DNA of 64,000 nt from CAVQCT01 sp964520865 (GTDB taxonomy: Bacteria; Zixibacteria; MSB-5A5; GN15; FEB-12). The stretch is from assembly GCA_964520865.1 (NCBI GenBank), contig CAZFOY010000001.1:78011-142010 (forward strand), in the 5' to 3' direction. Made by a program: the position numbers and the translations under genes. Shown here piece after piece: positions 34,165 to 43,340 of the stretch. The number at the start of each line of letters is the position of its first letter. The stretch's first letter is position 1. The notes beneath the pieces are model-generated. The model made no database searches. It was not told the origin of the DNA and saw only the letters and a list, made by a program, of their open reading frames with translations.

Positions 34165-34857
34165 CTATGGCGCGACGGCGACTTCCCTGTCGTCGATGAC
34201 TTTTCCGGTTATTACCTTATTGGTTGATTTGTTTTTGATTCTGATGTAATCGCCGTTGGAACCGTCCTGCATCGCGATTCCCGGAGCGGTGACGCGGCAG
34301 AGCCCGTCGTCGTACACGATCAGAACTTCCCTTCCGATCTGCACATCCGGTATCGACTCCATAGCCGGCAATGTCAGGATGGTACCTTTGCGAATATTCC
34401 GCTTCGCCCAGGTCCCGGTTACTTCATCGAGGTTCGTCACCGGCTGCTCACGCAGGTTGGTGACATCCATTCTCTGAATGGACAGGCGATCGGCCGAAAG
34501 ATGTTCGTGCCGTTTGAACGTATCCGTCGTCACGGCTACATCGGCGTACTTGGTGATTCTCAGCCGGACTTCGCCCGTCTCGATCGGGTCGCCATCGACC
34601 GACAGCGTCGCCTGGACCGTGAACAGCCCGATCGGATCTGTCAGAGTCAACGGTTTGATCGACAGATCGGCCGGACGGATCTCTTTCGATTTGAGACGGT
34701 TCGACAGTACGTCTATTCGATAGGATGAACTGTCAAGCGAATACGTGTCCATTATGCGATCGACGACGGCCTTATCACACGACTCCGACAAGACTGCGGA
34801 GGCGAGCAGGGTCATTACGATCAGGATGAGTATGAGAATCTTTATGACTGTCTTCAT
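34165..34857 (-). CDS. flgA: flagellar P-ring assembly chaperone FlgA
   Basis: 230 residues with a signal peptide (ILILILIVMTLLASAVLS). The C-terminal half has the SAF fold (HEHLSADRLSIQRMDVTNL, KRNIRKGTILTLPAMESIPD, then VLIVYDDGLCRVTAPGIAMQ). FlgA is the periplasmic chaperone for P-ring assembly. It sits between flgG and flgH as in many flagellar operons. Confidence 0.93.
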   Translation of the reverse strand: MKTVIKILILILIVMTLLASAVLSESCDKAVVDRIMDTYSLDSSSYRIDVLSNRLKSKEIRPADLSIKPLTLTDPIGLFTVQATLSVDGDPIETGEVRLRITKYADVAVTTDTFKRHEHLSADRLSIQRMDVTNLREQPVTNLDEVTGTWAKRNIRKGTILTLPAMESIPDVQIGREVLIVYDDGLCRVTAPGIAMQDGSNGDYIRIKNKSTNKVITGKVIDDREVAVAP

Positions 34858-34859
34858 GG

Positions 34860-35651
34860 CTATGCTCTCTTCAGGCTGTTGGCGATCTGAGCCATATCGT
34901 CGGCGGTCTGAATCGCTTTCGAGTTCATCTCGTAAGCGCGCTGCGCGACGATCATGTTGACCATCTCGTCGACCACCTTGACGTTGGACATTTCGAGGTA
35001 TCCCTGGTTGAGCTGACCGAGGCCGCTCTGAGTCGGCAGATCGGTAATCGGCTCACCGGATGCCACCGTCTTTACCAGGAGATTTCGGCCGATGGCGGAA
35101 AGGCCGGCCGGATTGACGAATCTCGCCAGTTCGATCTGGCCCAATTGAACTGGTGTGTCGTTTCCGACCTGCATAACTTCGACGGTACCGTCGGTACCGA
35201 CCGAAATAGACTCGGCGTCGGTCGGAATGGTGATTTCCGGAAGCAACGGATATCCCTCGGAGGTCACGATTCTTCCGTCCCCGGATACTTTGAACGTTCC
35301 ATCGCGCGTGTACGCGGTCGTACCGTCGGGATACTGGATCTGGTAGAACCCGTCACCTTCGATAGCGACATCGAGCGGATTGCCGGTCGACGTCAGATCC
35401 CCTTCGGTGAACTGACGATTCGTTGAGACCGCCTTGGTACCATATCCGATCGCAAGCTCCGTGGGAGCTTCGGCCCCGACGGCGGTTACCGTTCCCGCTT
35501 TGCGGAAATTCTGATACAGCACATCCTGAAACTCCACCTTGCTCTTCTTGAATCCGGTGGTGTTGACGTTGGCAAGATTGTTAGCGATGTTGTCGACATT
35601 CATCTGCTGGGCGATCATACCGGTCGCCGCTGTGCGCATCGCTTTAATCAT
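34860..35651 (-). CDS. flgG: flagellar distal rod protein FlgG
   Basis: 263 residues, normal length. The N-terminus ATGMIAQQMNVDNIANNLAN carries the rod motif. GNPLDVAIEGDGFYQIQYPD and TRDGTFKVSGDGRIVTSEGY are characteristic. The C-terminus QGYLEMSNVKVVDEMVNMIV, then AYEMNSKAIQTADDM, is the D0 helix. It forms the distal rod. It lies 30 bp after the flgF-type gene. Confidence 0.97.
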   Translation of the reverse strand: MIKAMRTAATGMIAQQMNVDNIANNLANVNTTGFKKSKVEFQDVLYQNFRKAGTVTAVGAEAPTELAIGYGTKAVSTNRQFTEGDLTSTGNPLDVAIEGDGFYQIQYPDGTTAYTRDGTFKVSGDGRIVTSEGYPLLPEITIPTDAESISVGTDGTVEVMQVGNDTPVQLGQIELARFVNPAGLSAIGRNLLVKTVASGEPITDLPTQSGLGQLNQGYLEMSNVKVVDEMVNMIVAQRAYEMNSKAIQTADDMAQIANSLKRA

Positions 35652-35681
35652 CTCAACCTCCTATGTTTATTCACTAATTCG

Positions 35682-36416
35682 CTAACTTCTCGGGGCAACC
35701 CGGTTGAACAGATTGTCCAGAGTCTGATCCTGCACCTGTACCGATTTGGAATCGGCTTCGTAATTCCGGAACGAAATGATCATATCGATCATCTCGCGCA
35801 CGATATCGACATTGGATGCTTCGAGGAACCCCTGCTGAATGCGGGCCTTGGTAACCGGCTGAACGTCGACTCCGTTCGGAACGGCAAAGACCGAGCTTCC
35901 TACTTTCTCCAACTGGCTCACATCCGGAACCGATACCGGGACAATTGTCCCGACGAGATTGCCATCGACCTGCACGGTGCCGTCCTGGCCGATTTGGATA
36001 TCTCCGCCCGAACCGACCTCGATTGGTCCTCCTTCTCCGACCAGCAGCGCGCCTCCGGGAAACTCGATTTGTCCCTCGGAGTTCACCGAAAACGTACCGG
36101 CTCGAGTGAGACCGGTAGAACCGTCCGGAAGCTGCAGGCGGAAAAAGCCGTCCCCGTCGATTGCCAGGTCGAGCTGATTGCCGGTGCGATCGAAAACCCC
36201 CGGAGCGAAATTCGTGTAGACCTCGTCGACCATTGGCTGTTCCCAGTCGGACTTGGTCGCCACGACATTCTTCTCAGCCTTGGAAAGCTCCTTGGTAAAA
36301 AGAGTGTCGCGTTTGTAGCCGGGAGTTGAAGCGTTGGCCAGGTTGTTGGCCGTCAGCTCCTGCTTCTTGATCCGCGGGATCATCGCGGACGCTGAGGTAT
36401 AGATTCCTTTTATCAT
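35682..36416 (-). CDS. flgF: flagellar proximal rod protein FlgF
   Basis: 244 residues. It is a FlgF/FlgG-family protein: YTSASAMIPRIKKQELTANN with LANASTPGYKRD, then GNQLDLAIDGDGFFRLQLPD and a C-terminal LEASNVDIVREMIDMIISFR. Shorter length and position just before flgG indicate FlgF. It is the first gene of the long flgF-fliW-glycosyltransferase operon. A sigma-54 promoter lies 24 bp upstream of its start, leaving a leader of only about 12 nt that contains the CCGGAG ribosome binding site. Confidence 0.92.
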   Translation of the reverse strand: MIKGIYTSASAMIPRIKKQELTANNLANASTPGYKRDTLFTKELSKAEKNVVATKSDWEQPMVDEVYTNFAPGVFDRTGNQLDLAIDGDGFFRLQLPDGSTGLTRAGTFSVNSEGQIEFPGGALLVGEGGPIEVGSGGDIQIGQDGTVQVDGNLVGTIVPVSVPDVSQLEKVGSSVFAVPNGVDVQPVTKARIQQGFLEASNVDIVREMIDMIISFRNYEADSKSVQVQDQTLDNLFNRVAPRS

Positions 36417-36439
36417 AGTATACTCCGGTCAGCGGTAAA

Positions 36440-36454
36440 GCAGGGGTCGTGCCA
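36440..36454 (-). promoter_or_regulatory. sigma-54 promoter of the flgF operon
   Basis: TGGCAC-N5-CTGC on the minus strand. The wider sequence TTGGCAC-N6-TGCTTTACCG is shared with the promoter ahead of flgB, so both likely respond to the same sigma-54 activator. Confidence 0.8.
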
Positions 36455-36599
36455 ACTGTACCCTAACAGTGCAACTCGTTGTATACTAATCCGTTACGAT
36501 AGCAGGGCAGTCACGCCCGCGAGACAAAATCGGAAGTCATTACTTGAATTCGGTGGAAATTTTTTCCGGGTTGACCGGATGTGAGCTATGCGGGAATTG

Positions 36600-36815
36600 C
36601 TATTTGGCGATGTCGTGGTATTTGGCGATGGTTTTGTCGATGAGCTTATTCATGGCTTCGTTGAAGCAGTCTTCATCGAGTTGCTCGCCATTGGATTTTC
36701 TATACAGGGCACAATCGGTCTTATAACCGAAACATTTGAGTTCCTCGGCGAGAAAGCAGACTTTGGTATAGGCGCAGCGTTCCGCTTTCTTGAGCGGTTC
36801 TGGTTTCGTGCTCAT
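36600..36815 (-). CDS. small Cys-rich protein of unknown function
   Basis: 71 residues from ATG 36815 (MSTKPEPLKKAERCAYTKVC); the open frame extends 55 codons further but that part looks non-coding. Five Cys lie in the 71 residues, spaced as CAYTKVC, then CFGYKTDC, then EDCF, followed by a helix ending in KTIAKYHDIAK. There is no signal peptide, so a cytosolic metal-binding or Fe-S-type fold is possible. The ribosome binding site is weak. I do not recognise a family. It lies between the flgF promoter and the dockerin-type gene, transcribed divergently from the latter. Confidence 0.5.
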   Translation of the reverse strand: MSTKPEPLKKAERCAYTKVCFLAEELKCFGYKTDCALYRKSNGEQLDEDCFNEAMNKLIDKTIAKYHDIAK

Positions 36816-36939
36816 ATCGAGAGTATCGACCTGAGTTGGCCAAACCTTAGATTGACCTTTGAATATCGCAAGAAGTTCCGGTCTCTGCCGCACTTTTAGG
36901 AAGCCACTTGCATAAGGCCGGGGCGTCCGGAAAAACGAG

Positions 36940-36968
36940 TTGCAAAATTCGACCCTCTCCCCTATATT
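36940..36968 (+). promoter_or_regulatory. sigma-70-type promoter for the dockerin-type gene
   Basis: TTGCAA (36940-36945), 17 bp, TATATT (36963-36968). The predicted leader is about 140 nt. The rest of the 297-bp divergent gap (36816-37112) shows no gene or clear RNA structure. Confidence 0.45.
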
Positions 36969-37112
36969 TGCAGAGTTCAAGTCATTTGGATTTCAAGTAC
37001 TTACAAACAGATACGGAACAGCTATACAGCATTTCTTCGATAACGGAATTACCTTCACTAAACTGCACCGATTTTGCTTTACGTACCGCGTGTAAGAGAA
37101 AGAGGATAGTAT

Positions 37113-37880
37113 ATGCATATGCATTCGAGGAATTTCTTTGTCGGACTGTTGATAGCTGTAATTCTGATTGCCGCCTGGTCGGTCCCGGCACTGGCTCAGG
37201 ATCCGGGAATCAGGGACACCGTCTATGTCGACTCAGTCGGAGCTACTTCTTTCACCGGCACCTCCGTTCCGATCTACATTTACAACGATGAACCGCTCGC
37301 CGGTCTTGAAATCACCCTGACTTACGATTCCCCCGACGTTATGATAGACTCCTTCTCGTTTATCGGAGGCAAAGTAGCGGGAATCGCCAACAAGGGCTAT
37401 CAGCAGGTGAATTCCACTTCGATCGACATCTTCTGCGTGCCGATCCAGGTAGGACTTATTCCCCCCGGTTCCGACTATCTCGGCAGCCTCTACCTCTCAT
37501 TCGTGCCGGGTCTGTCTCCGCAGCTCGTGCGGATAGATTCAATCACTCTAACGGTGGCTGAGCGAACCCTCACGACCAGCTTCTCGGACTCTCTTAACGC
37601 CTATTTCGCACCGTACTTCGTACCCGGGTATGTCGACGTCAAGCTCGGTTCGTGCTGCCTGGGAGACCGAGGGAACGTCAACAATGATCCGCAGGATATC
37701 ACCGACATCAGCGATCTGATTTACCTTGTCGACTACAGCTTCGGTGTCGGTCCGGCCCCTGCCTGTACCGAGGAAGCTAATGTGGATGGAAGTGCGGACG
37801 GAGTTGTGGATATTTCGGATGTAATCTATTTTGTGGACTATATGTTCGGAACCGGCCCGCCGCCCCCGTCGTGCCAGTAG
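37113..37880 (+). CDS. secreted protein with cohesin-like domain and dockerin-type tail
   Basis: 255 residues. The start has AGAGGA upstream and a signal peptide ending near PALAQD. Residues about 35-175 are a beta-rich, cohesin-like domain (PLAGLEITLTYDSPDVMIDS, YLGSLYLSFVPG). The last 70 residues hold two EF-hand-like dockerin units, LGDRGNVNNDPQDITDISDL followed by IYLVDYSFGVG, and ANVDGSADGVVDISDVIYFV followed by DYMFGTGPP. This paired tail is very common in Zixibacteria-like genomes. It is the only plus-strand gene in the flagellar region. A calcium-dependent extracellular binding role is likely; the link to flagella is unknown. Confidence 0.8.
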   Translation: MHMHSRNFFVGLLIAVILIAAWSVPALAQDPGIRDTVYVDSVGATSFTGTSVPIYIYNDEPLAGLEITLTYDSPDVMIDSFSFIGGKVAGIANKGYQQVNSTSIDIFCVPIQVGLIPPGSDYLGSLYLSFVPGLSPQLVRIDSITLTVAERTLTTSFSDSLNAYFAPYFVPGYVDVKLGSCCLGDRGNVNNDPQDITDISDLIYLVDYSFGVGPAPACTEEANVDGSADGVVDISDVIYFVDYMFGTGPPPPSCQ

Positions 37881-37904
37881 GCGAAATCTCTCGTTGAACC
37901 TGAA

Positions 37905-38354
37905 CTACTTTTTCTTCTTGTACCGGTAGGTGGTGATGGCTATTTCATCACTTTCTTTTGCCGACGCCTGTTCAAACTCTTTCATGAATCGCTCACGCTG
38001 ACGCTCTTTCAGCTTCTCATATTTCTTACGCTCGCGGGCCGCTTCCAAAAGTTGTCTGCGTTTGGCTTCTTCATCCTTCTTGAGAACCTTCAGGAGTTCC
38101 TCGCCGACGAGGGTATCCCGCTTGAGTTTCTGCAGATAGCGCGAAACGACCAGCATTTCCGCGACGCAGAACGGCTTGTTCGAACGTTCCCGCTGGTTAT
38201 CCATGGTAGTAGTCCGTGTCTGATCTATGCTGACAAGCTCATTCTTCTGATCGAGAACCTTCTGCGTAGAAAACGCCAGCTGTTTTTGCCGCTCCCGCTC
38301 AATATGCTCCCTGACTTTCAGCAGGGCCTGAAGTCTGTAACGGAAATTCTTCAT
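37905..38354 (-). CDS. fliJ: flagellar export chaperone/ATPase stalk FliJ
   Basis: 149 residues, one long charged coiled coil. It begins MKNFRYRLQALLKVREHIER, the FliJ signature, and ends in KKKK. FliJ sits in the FliI hexamer and contacts the export gate. It is the last gene of the flgB operon, 7 bp after fliI, and ends 24 bp from the convergent dockerin-type gene. Confidence 0.9.
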   Translation of the reverse strand: MKNFRYRLQALLKVREHIERERQKQLAFSTQKVLDQKNELVSIDQTRTTTMDNQRERSNKPFCVAEMLVVSRYLQKLKRDTLVGEELLKVLKKDEEAKRRQLLEAARERKKYEKLKERQRERFMKEFEQASAKESDEIAITTYRYKKKK

Positions 38355-38361
38355 CTTCTGG

Positions 38362-39678
38362 TCAGTCTTCTAAGATTTCGCGGAGCCCGCGGAAGGACGC
38401 GTCGTGTTCAACAAGATCCCAAATCCCCTGCTTGAAGAACTCGTTCAGCCGATCCATCTTGGATATGGCAAGATCGATTTTGGGATTGGAGCCCTTGACA
38501 TAGGCGCCGATATTTATCAAATCCTCGGCTTCCCGATACACCGACATCAATTCTCTCGCTTTTCCGGCAAGCTGGATCTCTTCGTCGGTCGAGACATCTT
38601 TCATCAGGCGGCTGATCGAATCGAGAATGTCTACGGCAGGATACTGGTTTCTCGAGGCGAGTCGGCGCGAGAGTGCCACATGACCGTCGATAATCGAGCG
38701 CACCGCGTCGCTTACCGGCTCGTTGAAGTCATCCCCTTCGACAAGAACCGTGTACAGGCCGGTAATGGAGCCATGCTCTTTCTGGCCGGCACGTTCCAGG
38801 AGGCGAGGAAGAAGTGCGAATACCGACGGGGTGTATCCTTTGGTGGTGGGAGGCTCACCAACGGCAATACCTATCTCCCGCTGAGCCATTGCAATTCGTG
38901 TCAAAGAATCCATCAGAAGGAGGACGTCTTTCCCCTGTTCTCGGAAATATTCGGCAATCGTGGTGGCAACGTGGGCACCTTTGATCCTGATAAGAGCCGG
39001 CTGATCCGAGGTCACCGCAACCACGATCGTCTTTTTCATCCCTTCGGGACCAAGATCATTTTCAATAAACTCTCGGACTTCACGGCCGCGCTCGCCAACG
39101 AGAGCGACCACGTTGACGTCGGCCGAGGTTCCACGGGCCATCATTCCCAGCATGACCGACTTCCCTACTCCGGAGCCCGCAAATACGCCCATTCGCTGTC
39201 CCTTTCCGACAGCTGTCATCAGATCGATAGCTTTGATACCGGTGCGTAGTGGTTCGGTGATTCGTTTTCTTTTCAGTGCCGGGATTGGTTCGGCATCTAT
39301 CGAACGGGTTGTCGTCGCTTTGAGCATTCCCTTGCCGTCGATCGGTTGACCCAGTCCGCCAACTACCCTGCCGATTAGCTCATTGCCGACCGGGATACGA
39401 AGTTGTTCCGAAGTAGAAGTAACGATCGCACCGGGCGTGATTCCGGTAATCGGTCCCAATGGCATCAACAATAGGCGGTCGTCACGAAAGCCGACTACCT
39501 CGGCAGGAATCCGATGGCCGCTGTCCCGGTTTTCGATAGTGCAGATGCGGCCAATTGAGATAGCGGGCCCGGCCGATTCAATCACCAGGCCAACAACCTG
39601 CGTGACTTTGCCGAAATGCCTGATTGTACGGGCGGTGTTGATCCGTTCGGCGTATGTATCATAAGGAACGACACTCAC
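38362..39678 (-). CDS. fliI: flagellum-specific ATP synthase FliI
   Basis: 438 residues. It is an F1-beta-like ATPase energising export. Walker A is VFAGSGVGKSVMLGMMAR; Walker B is in KDVLLLMDSLTRIAMAQREI, followed by GIAVGEPPTTKGYTPSVFAL. The N-terminal beta barrel begins near TQVVGLVIESAGPAISIGRI. The ATG overlaps the fliH stop (ATGA). Confidence 0.97.
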   Translation of the reverse strand: MSVVPYDTYAERINTARTIRHFGKVTQVVGLVIESAGPAISIGRICTIENRDSGHRIPAEVVGFRDDRLLLMPLGPITGITPGAIVTSTSEQLRIPVGNELIGRVVGGLGQPIDGKGMLKATTTRSIDAEPIPALKRKRITEPLRTGIKAIDLMTAVGKGQRMGVFAGSGVGKSVMLGMMARGTSADVNVVALVGERGREVREFIENDLGPEGMKKTIVVAVTSDQPALIRIKGAHVATTIAEYFREQGKDVLLLMDSLTRIAMAQREIGIAVGEPPTTKGYTPSVFALLPRLLERAGQKEHGSITGLYTVLVEGDDFNEPVSDAVRSIIDGHVALSRRLASRNQYPAVDILDSISRLMKDVSTDEEIQLAGKARELMSVYREAEDLINIGAYVKGSNPKIDLAISKMDRLNEFFKQGIWDLVEHDASFRGLREILED

Positions 39679-40376
39679 ACCTGTTCATCTCCACGATTCA
39701 GGACTTCGTCGATAACTTCAAATTGAGATTCAAGACGGGCATCGATATCTCCGGTCGGAGTCTCAATGAAACAGCCGCCGTAGCTGACCCGAAGATCCGG
39801 CTCGATCGTGATCTCCTTGATCGAAGTCGAGCCTTTGAGAAAGCGGTTAATGTTCTGCTCCACTATAGGCAAATGATCGGGATTTACTTTGATCTTGAGT
39901 CGAGATCTGTCGATCAGTGTACCGATAACACCATTGATTATTTCAAGAGTAACTTCGGGATCCGCTTCGACCGCGCCGAACGTCACCTTTCGACTTATCT
40001 GGGTTACGAGGTCGAGGATCTGTTGGCGCGCTTCGTCGAACAGAGCTTCCCGCTGTTGTACCGTGTCTTTGATTGCCCGGTCAAATTGCTTGAGGATCTT
40101 CGAAGCTTCTTCAAGCCCCTTATGTTCCCCGGCCTCGTACCCCTGCTGAAAAGCCTCGTCCCGGGCCTTCTTGACGGCTTCCTTAAACAGGTGGTCGATC
40201 TTGAAGACTTCCTGAATGGGAATCATGCGCGCGCCATCGGAATCGGTGATGACCGACACGATGGGAAAGAGTTCGGACAGCCGTTCCTCCGCGTTGTTTT
40301 CGATGGTGGAGTCGAGCTGTCTCTCCCCGATAAACACGCTGGGAGCTTCCGTAATGTACCGGATGACCTTAGACAA
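39675..40376 (-). CDS. fliH: flagellar assembly protein FliH, TTG start
   Basis: 233 residues from TTG 40376 (SKVIRYITEAPSVFIGER), preceded by GAGGA with normal spacing and overlapping the fliG stop by eight bases. A longer frame to 40475 would overlap fliG by over 100 bp and is rejected. The middle (about 95-145) is a charged helix with ARDEAFQQGYEAGEHKGLEE, where Gly-rich spacing is FliH-like. The C-terminal domain VTQISRKVTFGAVEADPEVT binds FliI as regulator of the export ATPase. Confidence 0.88.
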   Translation of the reverse strand: MSKVIRYITEAPSVFIGERQLDSTIENNAEERLSELFPIVSVITDSDGARMIPIQEVFKIDHLFKEAVKKARDEAFQQGYEAGEHKGLEEASKILKQFDRAIKDTVQQREALFDEARQQILDLVTQISRKVTFGAVEADPEVTLEIINGVIGTLIDRSRLKIKVNPDHLPIVEQNINRFLKGSTSIKEITIEPDLRVSYGGCFIETPTGDIDARLESQFEVIDEVLNRGDEQV

Positions 40377-41382
40377 TGATTTCCTCTTTGCCGCCGCGGC
40401 CGGAAATGATGATCTGGCCCTCTTCTTCGAGTCCGCGAACGACTTCGACGATTCTCGACTGAGCAGCCTCGACATCCGAAAGCCGGGTCGGTCCCATGAA
40501 TTCCATCTCTTCCTTGATCATCACCGCGACACGTTCGGAGACGTTGGAGAATATCTTGTTGCGCACCTCGTCGGTAGTCGCTTTGAGTGCGATCGCGATG
40601 TCTTTCGTTTCGACCTCTTTGAGCAGCCGCTGGATCGAGCGATCGTCCAGCAGGATGATATCGTCGAAGACGAACATCATGTTCTTGATTTCGGCGGCGA
40701 GGTCGGGGTCTTCGGCTTCGAGCGACTGCAGAATGTTCTTTTCGGCAGTAGCGTCGATCAGGTTCAAAATTTCCGCAATTGCTTTGGCGCCGCCCGAGGA
40801 AGACATTTCTCCTCCGGCCGTTTGTTCGAAGTGACCTTCGAGAGTCTGCTCGATTTCCTTGAGAATCTCCGGAGCTATCTTTTCCATAAGGGCTATTCTG
40901 AGAGAAACCTCGGCCTGAAGTTCCGGCGAGAGTTCGGACAGTACGCCGGCCGCATGCTGGGGATTCAACTGAGTCAGGATGAGCGAAATGGTCTGCGGGT
41001 GCTCGTTTTGCAGGAATCCGGTGAGCTGTTTGGGATCGATATCTTTCAGCAGGGAGAATCCGCGCGATTTGATCGAAGACTCCAACCGGTGGAGGATCTC
41101 TCTCGCCTTACTGTTGCCGACCGCCTTTTCGAGAATTGTCTGCGCGAAGTCGATACCGCCCTGGGAAATGTATTGACGGGCCATGAAGATCTGGTGACAT
41201 TCTTCGATCACCTTCTCTTCGATTTCCGGCGGCACGTCGCGAAGGTTGGCGATTTCGACCGTGATTGATTCGAGGTCCTGTTCCTTCATCCCTTTGAGTA
41301 CGAGGGCCGAGACCTCGGGACCGAAAGCGACCAGGGCTACCGCCGCTTTCTGGATTGGGGATAATTTAGCAAAGTCAATCAT
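40369..41382 (-). CDS. fliG: flagellar motor switch protein FliG
   Basis: 337 residues, normal length. The N-domain (LSPIQKAAVALVAFGPEVSA) binds FliF. The middle contains EHPQTISLILTQLNPQHAAG, the EHPQ motif. The C-domain holds the charged torque helix (LLDDRSIQRLLKEVETKDIA, then RVAVMIKEEMEFMGPTRLSD). It couples rotor to stator and to FliM, which is not encoded here. Confidence 0.97.
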   Translation of the reverse strand: MIDFAKLSPIQKAAVALVAFGPEVSALVLKGMKEQDLESITVEIANLRDVPPEIEEKVIEECHQIFMARQYISQGGIDFAQTILEKAVGNSKAREILHRLESSIKSRGFSLLKDIDPKQLTGFLQNEHPQTISLILTQLNPQHAAGVLSELSPELQAEVSLRIALMEKIAPEILKEIEQTLEGHFEQTAGGEMSSSGGAKAIAEILNLIDATAEKNILQSLEAEDPDLAAEIKNMMFVFDDIILLDDRSIQRLLKEVETKDIAIALKATTDEVRNKIFSNVSERVAVMIKEEMEFMGPTRLSDVEAAQSRIVEVVRGLEEEGQIIISGRGGKEEIIV

Positions 41383-41389
41383 CGCTCAC

Positions 41390-42949
41390 CTACTCGATCA
41401 TCATGGTTTTGATAACGCGGGCGATTTCTTCAGGCTGCTCTTTGGCCGCCTGCTGCATTTTATCTACGAGGCGCGGCTTTCGCTTCTCGGCCACGATCGG
41501 GAGATCTTCTTCCGGTTGTACCGGCGCCTGCATTGGCTGAGGGGCCTGTACCACGACCGGTCGGGGTGGCGGAGCCAAACGGGACAGGGCCTTGAACAGC
41601 TTCTTTGATTTGCTCTTGAACCAGAGGAAGGCGGCGATCGCAAGCAGCACCCAGCCGACCTTCTTGGCGATCTCAAGATAGAAGTCCTGCTTGTACATAT
41701 TGTCGAGGTAGTTCTGATCTTCCTCCAGGTTGTTTCGGTCGAACGGCAGATTGACCATCTCGATTTGGTCGTTGCGCTGTTGATCGAATCCGACGGCGTT
41801 TTTCACGATAGCAGAAAGGCGGTCCAGCTCTTCCTGGGAGCGTGGCTGATAGACCGGCGCCGCGTTCGCATCCCCGCCTTCGGCCGGGACGTACTTGCCA
41901 TCGACCATGACTGCGATTGACAGCCGATCGACATTGCCGACCGAATTGATTATGTGCTCGACCGTCTTATTCAGTTCATAATTCGTTACGGTCGACTCGT
42001 TGCTTTCATCGTTCTTGTTTTCTGCGCTGTCGGCGGATTTGTCGGCCGTTGTCGTCGTGCTCTTGGTATGTTCCTCGCTGCGAACCGACGGTTGGTTTGG
42101 ATCGTACTGCTCCGAGGTCTTTTCGATCTGCTGAAAATTCAGATCGGCGGTAACGCGAATTACGGACTTTCCGGCGCCGAGAACTCCATCGAGCATCGAC
42201 TGGGCTTTGTCCTGCAGATACTGTTCGACCTGTTTGCGTACTTCCAATTGAGACGAAGACAGGCCGGCAAGCGGATCAGCTTCCGATCCGGACGACAGCA
42301 GATTGCCGTCGTAGTCTATAATCGAAATATTACTCGGTTTCAAACCTTCGACCGATGATGCGACCAGATGGGTGATTCCCTGGATTTGCTGTTTATTGAT
42401 ACCGGTCGTTCCTTTGAACTTCAGTACCACCGAAGCCGTAGCTTCCTGCTGGTCTTTCTTGAACAGCCGGTCCTTGGGCATGACGATGTGCACCCGGGCC
42501 GCCTTCACTTCGTTAAGCTGCATTATCGTTTTGGTCAATTCCCCTTCGAGGGCGCGACGGTAGTTCAGATTTTGCAGAAAGTCGGTCATTCCGAGATTGT
42601 TCTTGTCAAAAATCGAATAGCCGATATTCCCGGAGCTCGGAAGACCCTTCGAAGCAAGGGCGATTCGCGTCTTGTAGACGTCTCCCGATGGTACCTCGAT
42701 AGTCCGTCCACCGGCGGCCAATTGGTAAGGGATATTCTGATCGGTGAGATAAGAGGTGATGTCGCCGGCTTCCGATACATCGAGATCGGTGTACAACGGC
42801 GAATACGTCACGCTGTTGAGCCAGCCAACGATGAAGATGATACCGACAATCGATCCGGCTACCACACCAAGAAGCATCATGACCTGGCTGGGGGTCATTC
42901 TGCTCACATAATCCATCAGATTCTTCAGAAAGTCTTTGATCGCGTCCAT
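41390..42949 (-). CDS. fliF: flagellar MS-ring protein FliF
   Basis: 519 residues. Two membrane segments flank a large periplasmic part: VMMLLGVVAGSIVGIIFIVG near the N-terminus and WVLLAIAAFLWFK near 445. YsaC/PrgK-like ring motifs follow the first: DLDVSEAGDITSYLTDQNIP, then KTRIALASKGLPSSGNIGY and LNYRRALEGELTKTIMQLNE. The cytosolic C-terminus (RLVDKMQQAAKEQPEEIARV, then IKTMMIE) binds FliG. It is the base on which the motor and export apparatus assemble. Confidence 0.97.
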   Translation of the reverse strand: MDAIKDFLKNLMDYVSRMTPSQVMMLLGVVAGSIVGIIFIVGWLNSVTYSPLYTDLDVSEAGDITSYLTDQNIPYQLAAGGRTIEVPSGDVYKTRIALASKGLPSSGNIGYSIFDKNNLGMTDFLQNLNYRRALEGELTKTIMQLNEVKAARVHIVMPKDRLFKKDQQEATASVVLKFKGTTGINKQQIQGITHLVASSVEGLKPSNISIIDYDGNLLSSGSEADPLAGLSSSQLEVRKQVEQYLQDKAQSMLDGVLGAGKSVIRVTADLNFQQIEKTSEQYDPNQPSVRSEEHTKSTTTTADKSADSAENKNDESNESTVTNYELNKTVEHIINSVGNVDRLSIAVMVDGKYVPAEGGDANAAPVYQPRSQEELDRLSAIVKNAVGFDQQRNDQIEMVNLPFDRNNLEEDQNYLDNMYKQDFYLEIAKKVGWVLLAIAAFLWFKSKSKKLFKALSRLAPPPRPVVVQAPQPMQAPVQPEEDLPIVAEKRKPRLVDKMQQAAKEQPEEIARVIKTMMIE

Positions 42950-43015
42950 CGTAAATCCTATTTATCGTGTCATGAGGTCAGCCGTCCATGGCCGACGGAA
43001 CATGAAAATCTATAT

Positions 43016-43336
43016 TTATAGTGGCATCTGCATAACTTGGGTATACGCGTTGAGCAATTTGTTTCGCACCTCCAGGAGGAGATCCATCGCCAATCCGGCT
43101 TCCTGGGCTTTGATCATGACATCGTGAAGTTCCACCGGATCTCCGTTCATGAACGACTCCTGGATCTGGGCAGCATCCTTCTGCAGACCGTTAACGGAGT
43201 TAAGCATGTTGGAGAATAATTCCGTGAAATTCCCTTCCGCCTTCTTGTCGGGCTTTCCCGTTTCGGCCTGATTCGGGTTCAGCTTCTCGATCAAACCCGG
43301 AACGAGCCGATTGATACTTCCGATACCGTTGCTCAC
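43016..43336 (-). CDS. fliE: flagellar hook-basal body protein FliE
   Basis: 106 residues, GTG start. The C-terminal half is the family signature: VELHDVMIKAQEAGLAMDLL, then LEVRNKLLNAYTQVMQMPL. FliE joins the MS-ring to the proximal rod. It lies between the unknown 105-residue gene and fliF. Confidence 0.95.
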   Translation of the reverse strand: MSNGIGSINRLVPGLIEKLNPNQAETGKPDKKAEGNFTELFSNMLNSVNGLQKDAAQIQESFMNGDPVELHDVMIKAQEAGLAMDLLLEVRNKLLNAYTQVMQMPL

Positions 43337-43340
43337 CGTA

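Noticed and set aside
36816..36980. N-terminal extension of the Cys-rich protein
   Set aside because: The extra 55 residues look non-coding in composition; the shorter ATG start gives a compact Cys-patterned protein, though its ribosome binding site is weak.
39675..40475. 266-residue version of FliH starting at 40475
   Set aside because: It would overlap fliG by over 100 bp; the TTG at 40376 has a good ribosome binding site and yields a normal FliH.
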